Source of the DNA: Indolivaga alginatilytica
Lineage (GTDB): Bacteria > Bacteroidota > Bacteroidia > Bacteroidales > Dysgonomonadaceae
Assembly (NCBI RefSeq): GCF_003201355.1
Contig: NZ_QICL01000027.1
Span: 1-64,000 of the forward strand
Direction: 5' to 3'
DNA: 64,000 nucleotides
Of this stretch, positions 1-9,330 are shown in pieces. Both the position numbers and the translations under genes were made by a program. The notes under the pieces were generated by a model, which saw only the letters and a list, made by a program, of their open reading frames with translations, was not told where the DNA came from and made no database searches. Position 1 is the first letter of the stretch, and every line of letters starts with the position of its first letter.

Positions 1-199
1 TTTATCAGTTTAAGCTCTTTCTTCTTGGGAATCATAACTGAAAAATAATGGGGATTATTCTTTTAAGTTAATGATTTTCAAGAGATTGAGCAAATAATCA
101 ATCGCTTATTTTATTGATTATAAACATTTTAACTAAATAAATCAGCGGAAAAGTTCAACTACTGATTCGCATTATTAATTAAACCCGTATTGTGAAGTT

Positions 200-445
200 A
201 TGAGTAAACAGGTACGCAAGGACTCTGATTGCGAAGAGTGTAAAGAACGAGAGAAAACCGTAGAGGATGTAATACAGAAATTAAAAGAATCGGAAGTTAC
301 AAGTCTCGGACAGAAAAGAAAAAGTATCATTGATCTGTTTAAGGATATCAGAAGCGGGACTATGTTCGCAGAAGACCAAAATCAGATTACAGTATTAACC
401 ATTAAAATAGAAGTGTCATGGCCAGAGGATTCGCAGGGTATATAA
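200..445 (+). CDS. Small hypothetical protein, 81 aa
   Basis: Not recognised. The product is hydrophilic and rich in Lys, Glu and Asp, with no signal peptide or membrane segment; residues 13-32 could form a charged helix and a CEEC pair lies near the N-terminus (residues 11-14). The stop overlaps the next start as TAATG at 443-447, the kind of translational coupling seen in real two-gene units, which is the main support for both ORFs. It lies on the presumed mobile-element side of the tRNA fragment at 2971-3013, so it may be element cargo. No clear promoter was seen in the AT-rich first 199 bases. Confidence 0.45.
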   Translation: MSKQVRKDSDCEECKEREKTVEDVIQKLKESEVTSLGQKRKSIIDLFKDIRSGTMFAEDQNQITVLTIKIEVSWPEDSQGI

Positions 446-771
446 TGGAAGAGCACCGTAAACTGGAAGAGGAACTTCTGGCCGATGCGTACTTAAAATG
501 CCGGAATACAGATCACTCAAAGAATTGTAAAGATGAAAGATTATTTGAGTATGTGTACTTTAAGGTGACGAGGAATAAACCTTACGTGGGTAATTACGAC
601 AGGTTTACCAAAGTCCATACTTATCTGCGAAGAACCTGCAAATGTTTCAAAGTCGCCATCGAAGGCATTTTCGGGTTTAGACCTCGCATGTATAGGTATC
701 CCATTTATTCGGTAAAGGAGATCGCTTTTAGTCTCTTTTTCAGGAATACTTTGAAAAGAAGTTATGGGTAA
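445..771 (+). pseudogene. Chimeric or truncated small ORF
   Basis: Not recognised. Starting at the ATG of the TAATG overlap, the first ~40 residues (MEEHRKLEEELLADAY onwards) look like ordinary charged coding sequence. From about base 570 the reading frame runs antisense through the conserved discoidin-like end of the leftward transglutaminase-like gene and becomes basic and aromatic, as a shadow frame would. The simplest reading is that the original gene lost its 3' part at a recombination junction near 565-575 and now reads into its neighbour. An in-frame ATG at 418 would give 117 aa, but the overlap supports 445. Confidence 0.35.
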
Positions 772-2511
772 TGGAGTAGGTTTTGTGCAGTTATTATATT
801 TAGAGTAAGTACCCAGAAATTCCATATGGGCTATATTTACACGACTCTTATCAGCTGTGGAAAAACTATAATAACGATATGTTTTGTTATTATTCAATTT
901 AATTTCTTGCAAATATGGAAGAGGTGCAGTTTGTAAAACAAAAAGAGTATCAAAATTCTTTTTCTCGTCATTACTTCCACTAAAAAAAGCCCCGACCAAT
1001 TTTTGTTGCAGCTCTTTGAGTTTTCTTTTTTCAGGATATTTTCGTAGAAGAGTCATTTCTTCGAGAAGTTCTTTATTTGGATGAATAGATACAAATTGAA
1101 CTCCTTTTAGTAAATCTGCTTTATTATTTAGTTGTTTTAATACCCCATCAGTTACTCGAAAGTCAAAGATATATTTTGGGGAATTAACCGTGAGAGGCAT
1201 AGGTATACTTGCTGTTATACCGGATAAATGAACCATAAAAGGTTCACCAAAATTTAATATTGTCTCGTCATCATAGTATACAGGTACAAATATGGTATTT
1301 AAAGGTACTTGTTCAAATGTGACTTCTTTTGTTTTCTTATTAATAATCCCCCATCCAACAGGGTTCAATTCATCTCCGTTGAACATACAGAGGTATGCTA
1401 ACTTATTATTTGTATTCTCATTAAAAGGTAACCGTAATGTGATAGTTTGGTGATAACGGAAAGTCTGATCCAATAATAATGGGGATGAAAACTCGTCGGG
1501 AATATATTCAGACTCTTCAGCTAAAAAATAAGGTGTTTTTTGATTAGCGGCGAAAGTTTTTCTATAAACTTTTCCTGCATATTTAATATCGCTTTCCCAA
1601 TCTTCTCTGAGATTATTTTCAGGTGCGGTGTAAGGTTGTAATATACCCTTTGAATCAGGGGATGTACACCAGAAATGCCTTCTGTTTCTGTCTTTCCATT
1701 GTGGAGTATATTCATATACTACTGGTATACCGCATGCCCTTAATGAATTACAAGTCCAATTGGTCATGTTATGGCAATCCATATTAAATTTAGGGAGAAA
1801 GAGATCAAATATGGCTATATGTTTTTCAGGTTTGGTGTAATCATTTAACCAACGGCATTTATTTATATATACTTTATATCTTTCGATTGGAAAAGTACTA
1901 TTTGAGAAGCCATCCGGAGCTAACCTGTCTATCCACATTTTTTTTAGATCAGAACGTGTTAGTAACAATTCCTCATTTGTTGTTCTGTAAGGAAGTATAA
2001 ATTCTTTAAAATCATCAAATTGCATATCTTTTAGTAATGGGTTATTTTCCCAGACCTCAAACGCTTGATCTATATTGTCAAGAAGAAACTCCGATTTTAC
2101 ACGCTGTAAGTCTGTTAGTGTATTTTTCTCAATTTTAGGTAAAGGAATGGTACTGAATTCATGCCTTTTAAGCTTTCTTAAATCATCATATCCTTTTGGT
2201 TTAAAGGAACGGATATCGGATATTTTATAATTCTGATAAATGGTATTATACAAAGAATCTGTTTGGAAAAAGAAAGAATAATAAGCACTGTCTAAAATGA
2301 TTGTATTTTTACTGCTATGATATTGCATATTGCTGATTAAAAAGCAGGCTGCTTCATATTTTTTTCGATCCTTATTTTTATAGTGATTCAAAACAATTTC
2401 TAATTCGGCTCTGTTATCACCGGCTAGCTCCAGTGCATTACTTACTTCTTGCGGATACTCTTTACATCCGGAAATAAATAACATTAATAATAGTAGATAC
2501 TTTAAGTTCAT
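541..2511 (-). CDS. Transglutaminase-like lipoprotein, C-terminally truncated
   Basis: Start taken at the ATG giving a lipoprotein signal (MNLKYLLLLMLFISGC) rather than the upstream in-frame ATG at 2598, which would bury it. The centre carries a transglutaminase-like segment with a candidate catalytic Cys in DCHNMTNW, followed by VVYEYTPQW and RRHFW (candidate His). The C-terminal part leads into a discoidin/F5-8-type sandwich (AFDGDFETF, MDFGKPVVITHVRF) but stops right after FIPR plus eight residues; family members as I recall them continue for roughly 50 more residues. Such secreted proteins occur in Bacteroidetes glycan loci; their exact reaction is not established. The truncation coincides with the start of unrelated sequence near 570. 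Confidence 0.75.
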   Translation of the reverse strand: MNLKYLLLLMLFISGCKEYPQEVSNALELAGDNRAELEIVLNHYKNKDRKKYEAACFLISNMQYHSSKNTIILDSAYYSFFFQTDSLYNTIYQNYKISDIRSFKPKGYDDLRKLKRHEFSTIPLPKIEKNTLTDLQRVKSEFLLDNIDQAFEVWENNPLLKDMQFDDFKEFILPYRTTNEELLLTRSDLKKMWIDRLAPDGFSNSTFPIERYKVYINKCRWLNDYTKPEKHIAIFDLFLPKFNMDCHNMTNWTCNSLRACGIPVVYEYTPQWKDRNRRHFWCTSPDSKGILQPYTAPENNLREDWESDIKYAGKVYRKTFAANQKTPYFLAEESEYIPDEFSSPLLLDQTFRYHQTITLRLPFNENTNNKLAYLCMFNGDELNPVGWGIINKKTKEVTFEQVPLNTIFVPVYYDDETILNFGEPFMVHLSGITASIPMPLTVNSPKYIFDFRVTDGVLKQLNNKADLLKGVQFVSIHPNKELLEEMTLLRKYPEKRKLKELQQKLVGAFFSGSNDEKKNFDTLFVLQTAPLPYLQEIKLNNNKTYRYYSFSTADKSRVNIAHMEFLGTYSKYNNCTKPTPLPITSFQSIPEKETKSDLLYRINGIPIHARSKPENAFDGDFETFAGSSQISMDFGKPVVITHVRFIPRHLKVHILK

Positions 2512-2970
2512 GCTTACAGCATTATTCGATTTATGTCTAGAATTTGGAAAATAAGAATGCCTAGGATACTTATTCACGAAGAATCTTTGTGTTTCCATCG
2601 AACGATGAGTTTTTCTGAATTAATACTGGTTATCTAAAAATGCAAGGTATGCTTTCTATCCTGAATTATAGGGGGTGAAATTAACCAAATGCGATAGATC
2701 AACTGTTTTAGAATGGAAAATTGCAAAACGTCATATATTAAATACTGATATTCAAATTATCAATCAATTTACAATTTTGTTATTTACGTTGCTCAGTACT
2801 ACACATCATAAAAAAAACATTGCATTGCACGCGATTTGCACACACCCATGCTAAAAGCAAGCAAATCTATCCAATTAGATGAAAATAAAATTTTCAACAA
2901 TTAGCTGGAAACCAATAATATTGCAACTTAAAGAAAACGGATGAAAGCAGTTGAGAAGCAATCAAATGCG

Positions 2971-3013
2971 ACTCTTAATCAATGGGTCGAGGGTTCGAGC
3001 CCCTCCGGGGTCA
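2971..3013 (+). other. Orphan 3' half of tRNA-Lys(CUU); probable att site
   Basis: The run contains an anticodon loop CTCTTAA (2972-2978, anticodon CTT), a 3' anticodon stem TCAAT, variable loop GGGTC, a perfect T arm (GAGGG 2989-2993, TTCGAGC, CCCTC 3001-3005), 3' acceptor strand CGGGGTC (3006-3012) and discriminator A 3013. The 5' half is missing: bases before 2970 cannot form the anticodon stem beyond two pairs and no D arm or GACCCCG acceptor strand is present. A 3' tRNA half repeated by site-specific integration is the standard footprint of tyrosine-recombinase elements. Chromosome would then lie to the right and the element to the left. The intact tRNA and integrase are not in the window. 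Confidence 0.75.
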
Positions 3014-3271
3014 CTTAGGGAGAATAATCAAGGCTGTAAATCAACGATTTGCAGCCTCTTCTTTTTAGGTACTTATAGAATCACTTACAAAAAGAAATGT
3101 GCTTCGCTAGGAATTACAGTAAACCCCGAACATTAGAATCTAAAAAGAATCAGCTAAGACCTAAACTGTCCGAAGAGAAGTATCAGCTCCGGTTTTCATT
3201 TACACAATTTATTGGACAATGTCAATTGAAATGTTTTATCTTCGTTATTACTTTACTAGTCTAGAACCAAT

Positions 3272-3505
3272 ATGAAAAATATACTTTTTATAATAGTCTT
3301 ATTACATTTTTTTGGATGTAAACAAGCCAATCAGCCAGAACAAAAGATCATATTTCTAAATTTAGGATATAATTTATTACCTGATACATTGGGAGACCCT
3401 CAATTAAATATTTACCAATATGTTGAATATAATTCAGACAGAGATCCTTTAATAATAGCTAAATCAAGCGGTAATTTATTTTTTGTTGTATATCATCCTT
3501 TATAG
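3272..3505 (+). CDS. Small putative lipoprotein, 77 aa
   Basis: Not recognised. The N-terminus MKNILFIIVLLHFFGC is a clear lipoprotein signal with Cys16, so the mature protein would be only about 60 residues. The mature part has no motif I know. It sits alone between the tRNA fragment and the SusC gene, with 370 bases of AT-rich non-coding DNA after it. It could be intact or the surviving N-terminus of a longer lipoprotein: the stop follows without any obvious domain end. Confidence 0.5.
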   Translation: MKNILFIIVLLHFFGCKQANQPEQKIIFLNLGYNLLPDTLGDPQLNIYQYVEYNSDRDPLIIAKSSGNLFFVVYHPL

Positions 3506-3878
3506 GCATCGATAACTAAAATTAGTTTTCGTCTTATTTTTACTCATTTCAAAACGCCCATTAACATATTTTTCAAAATTCCGACAACTATTAATTTATT
3601 TGATTCTATAGATTGAATCTATAGAGAGTATTACTAATTTGCTTAAGGGTGAATTTATAAGAGTTTTCTGACTTACTAAGTATTGAATGAAGGTAAATCT
3701 TATCATTTGAGTTTCTGACTTAAATGATTAATTACACAATAAATAACATATTATAGTTTTTTTTGACAGTGACTTAATTTTCATACTTATTTGACTCATT
3801 TCTCCCCATTCTCTTTCTGTAGATACACCACCTTTGTTTCACCTTATTTTAATAAGTAAACATTTATCTAATTCCATT
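3506..3878. other. Non-coding leader region of the first SusC gene
   Basis: About 370 AT-rich bases with no plausible gene. It must carry the promoter of the SusC/SusD pair. A near match to the Bacteroidetes -7 box (CACCTTTG against TAnnTTTG) sits near 3827-3834, but no well-spaced -33 element was found. I see no operator repeat like the one in front of the third SusC gene. Confidence 0.4.
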
Positions 3879-6800
3879 ATGAAAAAAAACAATTATGTAA
3901 CTTTAAAATGCAGGGATAAAGTGAGAATAATACATCGCTTTGTCTTGATTCTTGCACTGGTGTTTATTGTGCCTGTTACAATATTTGCACAGGGAAAAAG
4001 CATAACAGGACTAGTGACCGATTCTAAAACAGGAGAACCCTTAATTGGAGTTTCTGTTGCCGCAGAAGGAACAACAACAGGTACTATTACTGATATAGAA
4101 GGTCGGTTCTCGTTGAATGTTCCCCAAAATTCTACTTTAAAACTCGTTTACATGGGGTACATAACACAATCGGTACAAGTCGGTAATCAAACTAATCTGA
4201 ATATTAAATTAGTTGAAGATAGTAAATTACTGGATGAAGTGGTTGTTGTTGGTTTTGGTACACAGAAAAAAGTAAACCTGACCGGTGCTGTAGGTATAGC
4301 TACAGCAAAAGACATTCAGGATCGCCCTGTAATGCTGGCAACGCAAGCTTTGCAAGGGCTTGTTCCGGGATTAAACATCTCTCAGAATAATGGTAGTTTA
4401 GAATCGCGTGCATCGATTAATATTCGGGGTACGGGTACTATTGCCGATGGTTCGAAAAATTCGCCTTTGATTTTGATTGATGGAATGGAGGGGGATATCA
4501 ATGCTCTTAATCCTCAGGATATTGAGAATATCTCTGTTTTGAAAGATGCTTCATCTTCTTCTATTTATGGATCGAGAGCACCTTTCGGGGTAATATTAAT
4601 TACTACTAAAAAAGGAACTGTAGGAAAAACAGTAGTAAATTATAATAATAGCTTCAGATGGAACAAACCCATTTTGATGCCTCAGATGATGGACTCTTAT
4701 ACTTTTGCAAACTATTTTAACGATGCTGCTTTAAATGGAGGCGGTACTGCTCATTTCAGTGATGCATGGTTGGCTAATATATTAGCTTTTCAAAGAGGAG
4801 AGATAACCACATCAACAGTCCAAAACAGGAATAACAATCGTTGGGAAGAAGGTTTCGACCCGAATGGTATTAATAATACAGGAGGTAATGATAATAGAGA
4901 TTACTATAAGGAAATTTTCCGATCTCAATCGATGGGGCAGGAACATAATTTTAGTATCAGTGGTGGAAACGAAAAAGTAACTTATTACACATCCTTCAAT
5001 ATTTTGGCACAAGATGGTTTAATGCAGTTTAATCAAGATACTTACGACAGATATGCCGCCACTGCAAAAGTGGGCTATGATGCTGCAAGTTGGGTAAGGG
5101 TTAATTATACTAATCGATTTATTCGTGATAAATACAAGCGTCCATCGGCTATGACAGATGGTCTATTCGGAGACTTAGGGCGTCAGGCCTGGCCAACGCT
5201 TCCGTTATATGATCCGAACGGCTTTTTAATGCAACGAACCGCTCTGGCTCTTAGAAATGAAGGTAATGACAGGATTGAAACAGATAATTTATACCAACAA
5301 ATTCAGTTTGTTTTCGAACCTATTAAACATTGGAAAACATTTGCCGAAGTAAATTATGCAATAAAAAATGCAAACAGACATTGGGATAAGCAAGTGACAT
5401 ACATGTATGACGTAGACAGTAATCCTTTTGTGTGGTCTAAAAACTCTAATGTGCACGAAGATCATTTGAAGGAAAACCAATCGGCAGTTAATTTATATAC
5501 CGAATATACGTATACCGTGAATAAAAATCACAATTTCAAAGGTATGCTTGGGATCCAGTCGGAAAATATGAAACAAACCAAATTCGGGTTGCAAAGAGAT
5601 GGGATTCTGGTTCCAGGAATCAACGAAATTGATGGAACCAGTGGAACTGACTATGATGGCAAACCCGTGACCCCATCGGTGAACGGATCGAGACAACGTT
5701 GGAGTACTTTCGGATATTTTACCCGTATCAACTACGATTATCAAGGAAGATACCTTGCCGAATTTAATTTAAGGAACGATGGATCTTCACGTTATAGAAG
5801 CCATAATCGCTGGGTATGGTCTCCATCATTCTCTTTGGGATGGAATATTGCACAGGAAGATTTCTGGAAACCACTTCAGGATGTGGTAGGAACATTAAAA
5901 CTAAGAGGATCGTACGGACAATTAGCTAATCAGAATACCGATAAGTGGTATCCTACTTATGCTGCTATGACAGTAAAAGCATCGGAAGGTGCATGGATGC
6001 AAAACGGTATTAAACCGAATGTGTCGTGGGCTCCGTTGACCCTGATTGATGAAAATCTGACATGGGAGAAAATACGGACTACTAATATAGGTCTCGATTT
6101 TGGTTTGTTAAATAATAGATTGACAGGCTCCTTCGATTATTTCGTCCGTGAAACAAGAGATATGTTAGGTCCTGCACCCGAGAGACCTGTAATACTTGGG
6201 GTTACTGTGCCAAGGGCAAATAATACAGACTTACAGGATAAAGGTTTTGAACTTCAGATTGCATGGCAAGACCGATTAAAAAACGGACTGGGCTATGGCG
6301 TAAGATTTAATTTGGCTGATTATCAGACAACGATTACGAGATATCCCAACCTCACAGGTAATCTGGGTGCACGTACAGGAGAAACGTACAATCCTAACCA
6401 AAAAATGGGCGAGATATGGGGATACGAAACTATAGGAATAGCTAAAACTCAGGCAGAAATGGATGCACATCTAGCCACTTTACCTAATGGAGGACAGGAT
6501 GCTCTAGGTAATCAATGGGGGGCAGGAGACATTATGTATAAGGATATTGACGGAGATGGTAAAATTAATAATGGTAGCAATACTTTGAATGACCATGGCG
6601 ATTTGAAGGTGATAGGTAATACCACCCCTAGATATCAGTTTGGATTTGAACTTACCGCCGATTGGAAAGGTTTCGATATGAGAGCGTTTTTCCAAGGTAT
6701 TATGAAACGTGATTTCTGGAATGGTAATTATTTCTTCTGGGGAGCATACGGAGGCGGAGATAAGCAGACAGATACCGGAGGTAGCGGTATGTGGTGGTCA

Positions 6801-7187
6801 ACGGGTTTTATACAGCACGAGGATTATTTCAGAGATGCAAATACCAATTCTGTAGTGAATGGAGTGAATGATGTAAATCTTGATTCTTATTACCCAAGAC
6901 CTTTATTTAATTCGAGTAAGAACACCAAAAGACAGACTCGTTATTTACAAGATGCATCCTATATAAGATTAAAAAACTTACAAATAGGCTATACACTTCC
7001 AACAGCTCTTTCTCGTAAACTATGCGTATCGAAACTAAGAGTATTTGTCTCGGGAGAAAATTTGTGGACAAAGACAGATATGGCAGAAATGTTTGATCCC
7101 GAAACAGTAGATGGCGGATGGGGCAATAGCGGAAATGTATATCCTTTGTCCAAAGTATTTGCATTTGGTCTGAATATTAATTTTTAA
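3879..7187 (+). CDS. SusC/RagA-type TonB-dependent outer-membrane transporter 1
   Basis: Outer-membrane importer of oligosaccharides, working with a SusD lipoprotein and TonB. The start at 3879 (MKKNNYVTLKCRDKV) precedes a signal peptide ending near FAQG; the in-frame ATG at 3834 adds an implausible leader. A carboxypeptidase-regulatory-like beta sandwich comes first (SITGLVTDSKTGEPLIG, then YMGYITQSV), followed by the SusC signature DEVVVVGFGTQKKVNLTG, the plug, and a beta barrel ending in the aromatic-terminated AFGLNINF. There is no STN domain, so it is not a sigma-signalling transducer. The length (about 1100 residues) is normal. SusD follows after 11 bases. No enzyme or regulator lies beside the pair, so its substrate cannot be inferred. 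Confidence 0.95.
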   Translation: MKKNNYVTLKCRDKVRIIHRFVLILALVFIVPVTIFAQGKSITGLVTDSKTGEPLIGVSVAAEGTTTGTITDIEGRFSLNVPQNSTLKLVYMGYITQSVQVGNQTNLNIKLVEDSKLLDEVVVVGFGTQKKVNLTGAVGIATAKDIQDRPVMLATQALQGLVPGLNISQNNGSLESRASINIRGTGTIADGSKNSPLILIDGMEGDINALNPQDIENISVLKDASSSSIYGSRAPFGVILITTKKGTVGKTVVNYNNSFRWNKPILMPQMMDSYTFANYFNDAALNGGGTAHFSDAWLANILAFQRGEITTSTVQNRNNNRWEEGFDPNGINNTGGNDNRDYYKEIFRSQSMGQEHNFSISGGNEKVTYYTSFNILAQDGLMQFNQDTYDRYAATAKVGYDAASWVRVNYTNRFIRDKYKRPSAMTDGLFGDLGRQAWPTLPLYDPNGFLMQRTALALRNEGNDRIETDNLYQQIQFVFEPIKHWKTFAEVNYAIKNANRHWDKQVTYMYDVDSNPFVWSKNSNVHEDHLKENQSAVNLYTEYTYTVNKNHNFKGMLGIQSENMKQTKFGLQRDGILVPGINEIDGTSGTDYDGKPVTPSVNGSRQRWSTFGYFTRINYDYQGRYLAEFNLRNDGSSRYRSHNRWVWSPSFSLGWNIAQEDFWKPLQDVVGTLKLRGSYGQLANQNTDKWYPTYAAMTVKASEGAWMQNGIKPNVSWAPLTLIDENLTWEKIRTTNIGLDFGLLNNRLTGSFDYFVRETRDMLGPAPERPVILGVTVPRANNTDLQDKGFELQIAWQDRLKNGLGYGVRFNLADYQTTITRYPNLTGNLGARTGETYNPNQKMGEIWGYETIGIAKTQAEMDAHLATLPNGGQDALGNQWGAGDIMYKDIDGDGKINNGSNTLNDHGDLKVIGNTTPRYQFGFELTADWKGFDMRAFFQGIMKRDFWNGNYFFWGAYGGGDKQTDTGGSGMWWSTGFIQHEDYFRDANTNSVVNGVNDVNLDSYYPRPLFNSSKNTKRQTRYLQDASYIRLKNLQIGYTLPTALSRKLCVSKLRVFVSGENLWTKTDMAEMFDPETVDGGWGNSGNVYPLSKVFAFGLNINF

Positions 7188-7198
7188 TTTGATTACTT

Positions 7199-9235
7199 AT
7201 GAAACTATATAATTATTTAATAAAGTTTTGTACTTGCATAATGGTGTCATCCTTATTTGTTGCTTGTACCGATGATTTGAACCAAAGCCCCCTTTCTACG
7301 ATTCCGCCTGAAATATATTTCGAGTCCGAATCGCAATTGGAGTCATATGTGAATAATTTATATGCTCCCCGTAATCAATGGGATAATGGGAACGATCAGG
7401 AATTTGATGTACATGGAAACTGGAGTTTCGGGACATTCGGATTGGATAATAATACGGATAATATGAACAACAAAACTTCAGCTAATCACTTTATTCCCGG
7501 AGAATGGAGGGTAGATCAGACCGGAGGCGAGTGGGCATTCACATTTATCTACAAATGTAATTACTTCCTGAAACATGCACAGGAAAAACTGGATGCGGGA
7601 AAAATAACAGGAACCAGAGTAAATATTGACCAATCTTTTGGGGAAGTTTATTTTTTCAGAGCATTCGAGTATTTTAAAAAATTGCAAAGGGTAGGTGATT
7701 TCCCTATCGTAACTGAACCTTTGCCCAATGAGATGGCTCCTCTGATTGAAGCAAGCAAGAGACAACCACGCACAGAAGTTGCTAAGTTTATTCTGGCTGA
7801 TCTGGATAAAGCGATTTCACTCTTAAAAGAGAATCCTGATGGAGGAAGAAAGAACCGAATATCGCTGTATGCTGCTTATATGCTTAAATCGAGAGTAGCA
7901 TTATACGAAGGTACATGGATGAAATACTTTAAGGGCACAGCTTTTGTTCCCGGAGGAACCGGTTGGCCGGGTGCTGCAAAAGATTATAACAGCGGTTACA
8001 CTATTGCTAATTATGATGCAGTAATGAATGATTTTTTCCAGCAATGTATTGATGCATCTAAAATTGTGGCAGATAAATACCCGTTGGTAACAAATAATGG
8101 AGTACTTCAACAAAGTATTACAGACGTAGAGAATCCATACCATAATATGTTTGGAAACACCGATTTGAGAGGTTACTCAGAAGTTATCCTATGGAAACAA
8201 TACGACAGGGGATTGGGTATAACACATAATGTACCCATTGCAGCACAGACAGGTGGCTATGTAAACGGATTAACAAGAGGATATGTGGACAACTTCCTTT
8301 TAGATAATGGAAAACCGATTTATGCTGATCCGTCAAGATATGCAGGAGATGATTATATTGCAGATGTCAGAAAGAATAGAGACGGACGCTTGTGGCTGTT
8401 TTTAAAAGAACCTCAGCAAAAGAATATGTTATTTAATACCGAAGGAGCCGGACGTGCTAATCCGATTGAAGGTTATCCGAATATCACTTCGTCGAATGCG
8501 GAAGTAGGGTATGGTACAGGATACGCCATACGAAAAGGCGGAACTTTTGATGGCAGACAATTTACGGATAATGGCGGATGTTATACAGGCTCTATTGTTT
8601 TCAGATCGGCAGAAGCCTATTTAAATTATATAGAGGCTTATTATGAGAAGAACAATTCTCTGGATGGAGTAGCTACCCAATATTGGAAAAGTTTAAGAGA
8701 CCGTGCCAAAGTAAATAACGATTTCAATATCACAATTGCTTCAACTGACATGAGTAAAGAAGCTTTGAATGACTGGGGAGCTTATTCTGCCGGACAATTG
8801 ATTTCTCCTACGCTATATAATATTAGAAGAGAACGCCGCAGTGAGTTAATGGCTGAGGGTTTAAGAATGGCAGACTTAAGGAGGTGGAGATCTTTGGATC
8901 AGCTTATAGCCAGACCTTATCATCTGGAAGGAATGAAACTATGGGGACCGATGAAGGCTTGGTATGTGGATGATAAAGGTGTGTCTATATTGAAATACGG
9001 AGTGGTTGATGCCAATGTTAGCGGTCCAGAGCAAAGTGTCTATATGAGGCCTCAGGAGATAAATCCGAACTCATTGGTGTTGAAACAGGGCGGTTGTAAA
9101 TGGGCAATGGCACATTACCTGTATCCGATAGCAATACAGCACTTTCTGATAACCTCAAGTGGTGGTGTAGAAAGTTCTCCGATATATCAGAATCCATACT
9201 GGTCTTTAGTTGCAAATGAAGGAGCTATTCAGTAA
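7199..9235 (+). CDS. SusD/RagB-family glycan-binding lipoprotein 1
   Basis: Surface lipoprotein that delivers glycan to the partner SusC just upstream. A lipobox FVAC (residues 20-23) follows a hydrophobic signal. Typical SusD features are visible: DLNQSPLSTIPPEIYF near the N-terminus, EVYFFRAFEYFKKLQRVGDFP (TPR-like helices), and near the end RRERRSELMAEGLRMADLRRW with a closing NPYWSLV. At 678 residues it is longer than many SusD proteins (about 500-600). A strong bidirectional terminator palindrome follows, so the pair forms a two-gene unit. Confidence 0.95.
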   Translation: MKLYNYLIKFCTCIMVSSLFVACTDDLNQSPLSTIPPEIYFESESQLESYVNNLYAPRNQWDNGNDQEFDVHGNWSFGTFGLDNNTDNMNNKTSANHFIPGEWRVDQTGGEWAFTFIYKCNYFLKHAQEKLDAGKITGTRVNIDQSFGEVYFFRAFEYFKKLQRVGDFPIVTEPLPNEMAPLIEASKRQPRTEVAKFILADLDKAISLLKENPDGGRKNRISLYAAYMLKSRVALYEGTWMKYFKGTAFVPGGTGWPGAAKDYNSGYTIANYDAVMNDFFQQCIDASKIVADKYPLVTNNGVLQQSITDVENPYHNMFGNTDLRGYSEVILWKQYDRGLGITHNVPIAAQTGGYVNGLTRGYVDNFLLDNGKPIYADPSRYAGDDYIADVRKNRDGRLWLFLKEPQQKNMLFNTEGAGRANPIEGYPNITSSNAEVGYGTGYAIRKGGTFDGRQFTDNGGCYTGSIVFRSAEAYLNYIEAYYEKNNSLDGVATQYWKSLRDRAKVNNDFNITIASTDMSKEALNDWGAYSAGQLISPTLYNIRRERRSELMAEGLRMADLRRWRSLDQLIARPYHLEGMKLWGPMKAWYVDDKGVSILKYGVVDANVSGPEQSVYMRPQEINPNSLVLKQGGCKWAMAHYLYPIAIQHFLITSSGGVESSPIYQNPYWSLVANEGAIQ

Positions 9236-9254
9236 GTAGATCTAATAATTATAA

Positions 9255-9294
9255 AATAACAGAAGACCTCAATTAATTGAGGTCTTCTGTTATT
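9255..9294. terminator. Perfect 40-bp palindrome, bidirectional terminator
   Basis: Two exactly complementary 20-base arms meet at 9274/9275 with no spacer (core GACCTCAATTAATTGAGGTC, ends AATAA and TTATT). It lies between the convergent SusD gene and the sulfatase gene, so it can end transcripts from both sides. Confidence 0.8.
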
Positions 9295-9330
9295 AAAATG
9301 CCATTCCATTGTGGGGTTAAGCTGTATTTT

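Noticed and set aside
884-1084. 66-codon plus-strand ORF
   Set aside because: Antisense to the transglutaminase-like gene and without coding character.
2941-3013. Intact tRNA gene
   Set aside because: No 5' acceptor strand or D arm and the anticodon stem fails beyond two pairs, so only the 3' half is present.
2951-3136. 61-codon ORF over the tRNA fragment
   Set aside because: Its GSRVRAPPG segment is the translation of a tRNA T arm, a well-known artefact.
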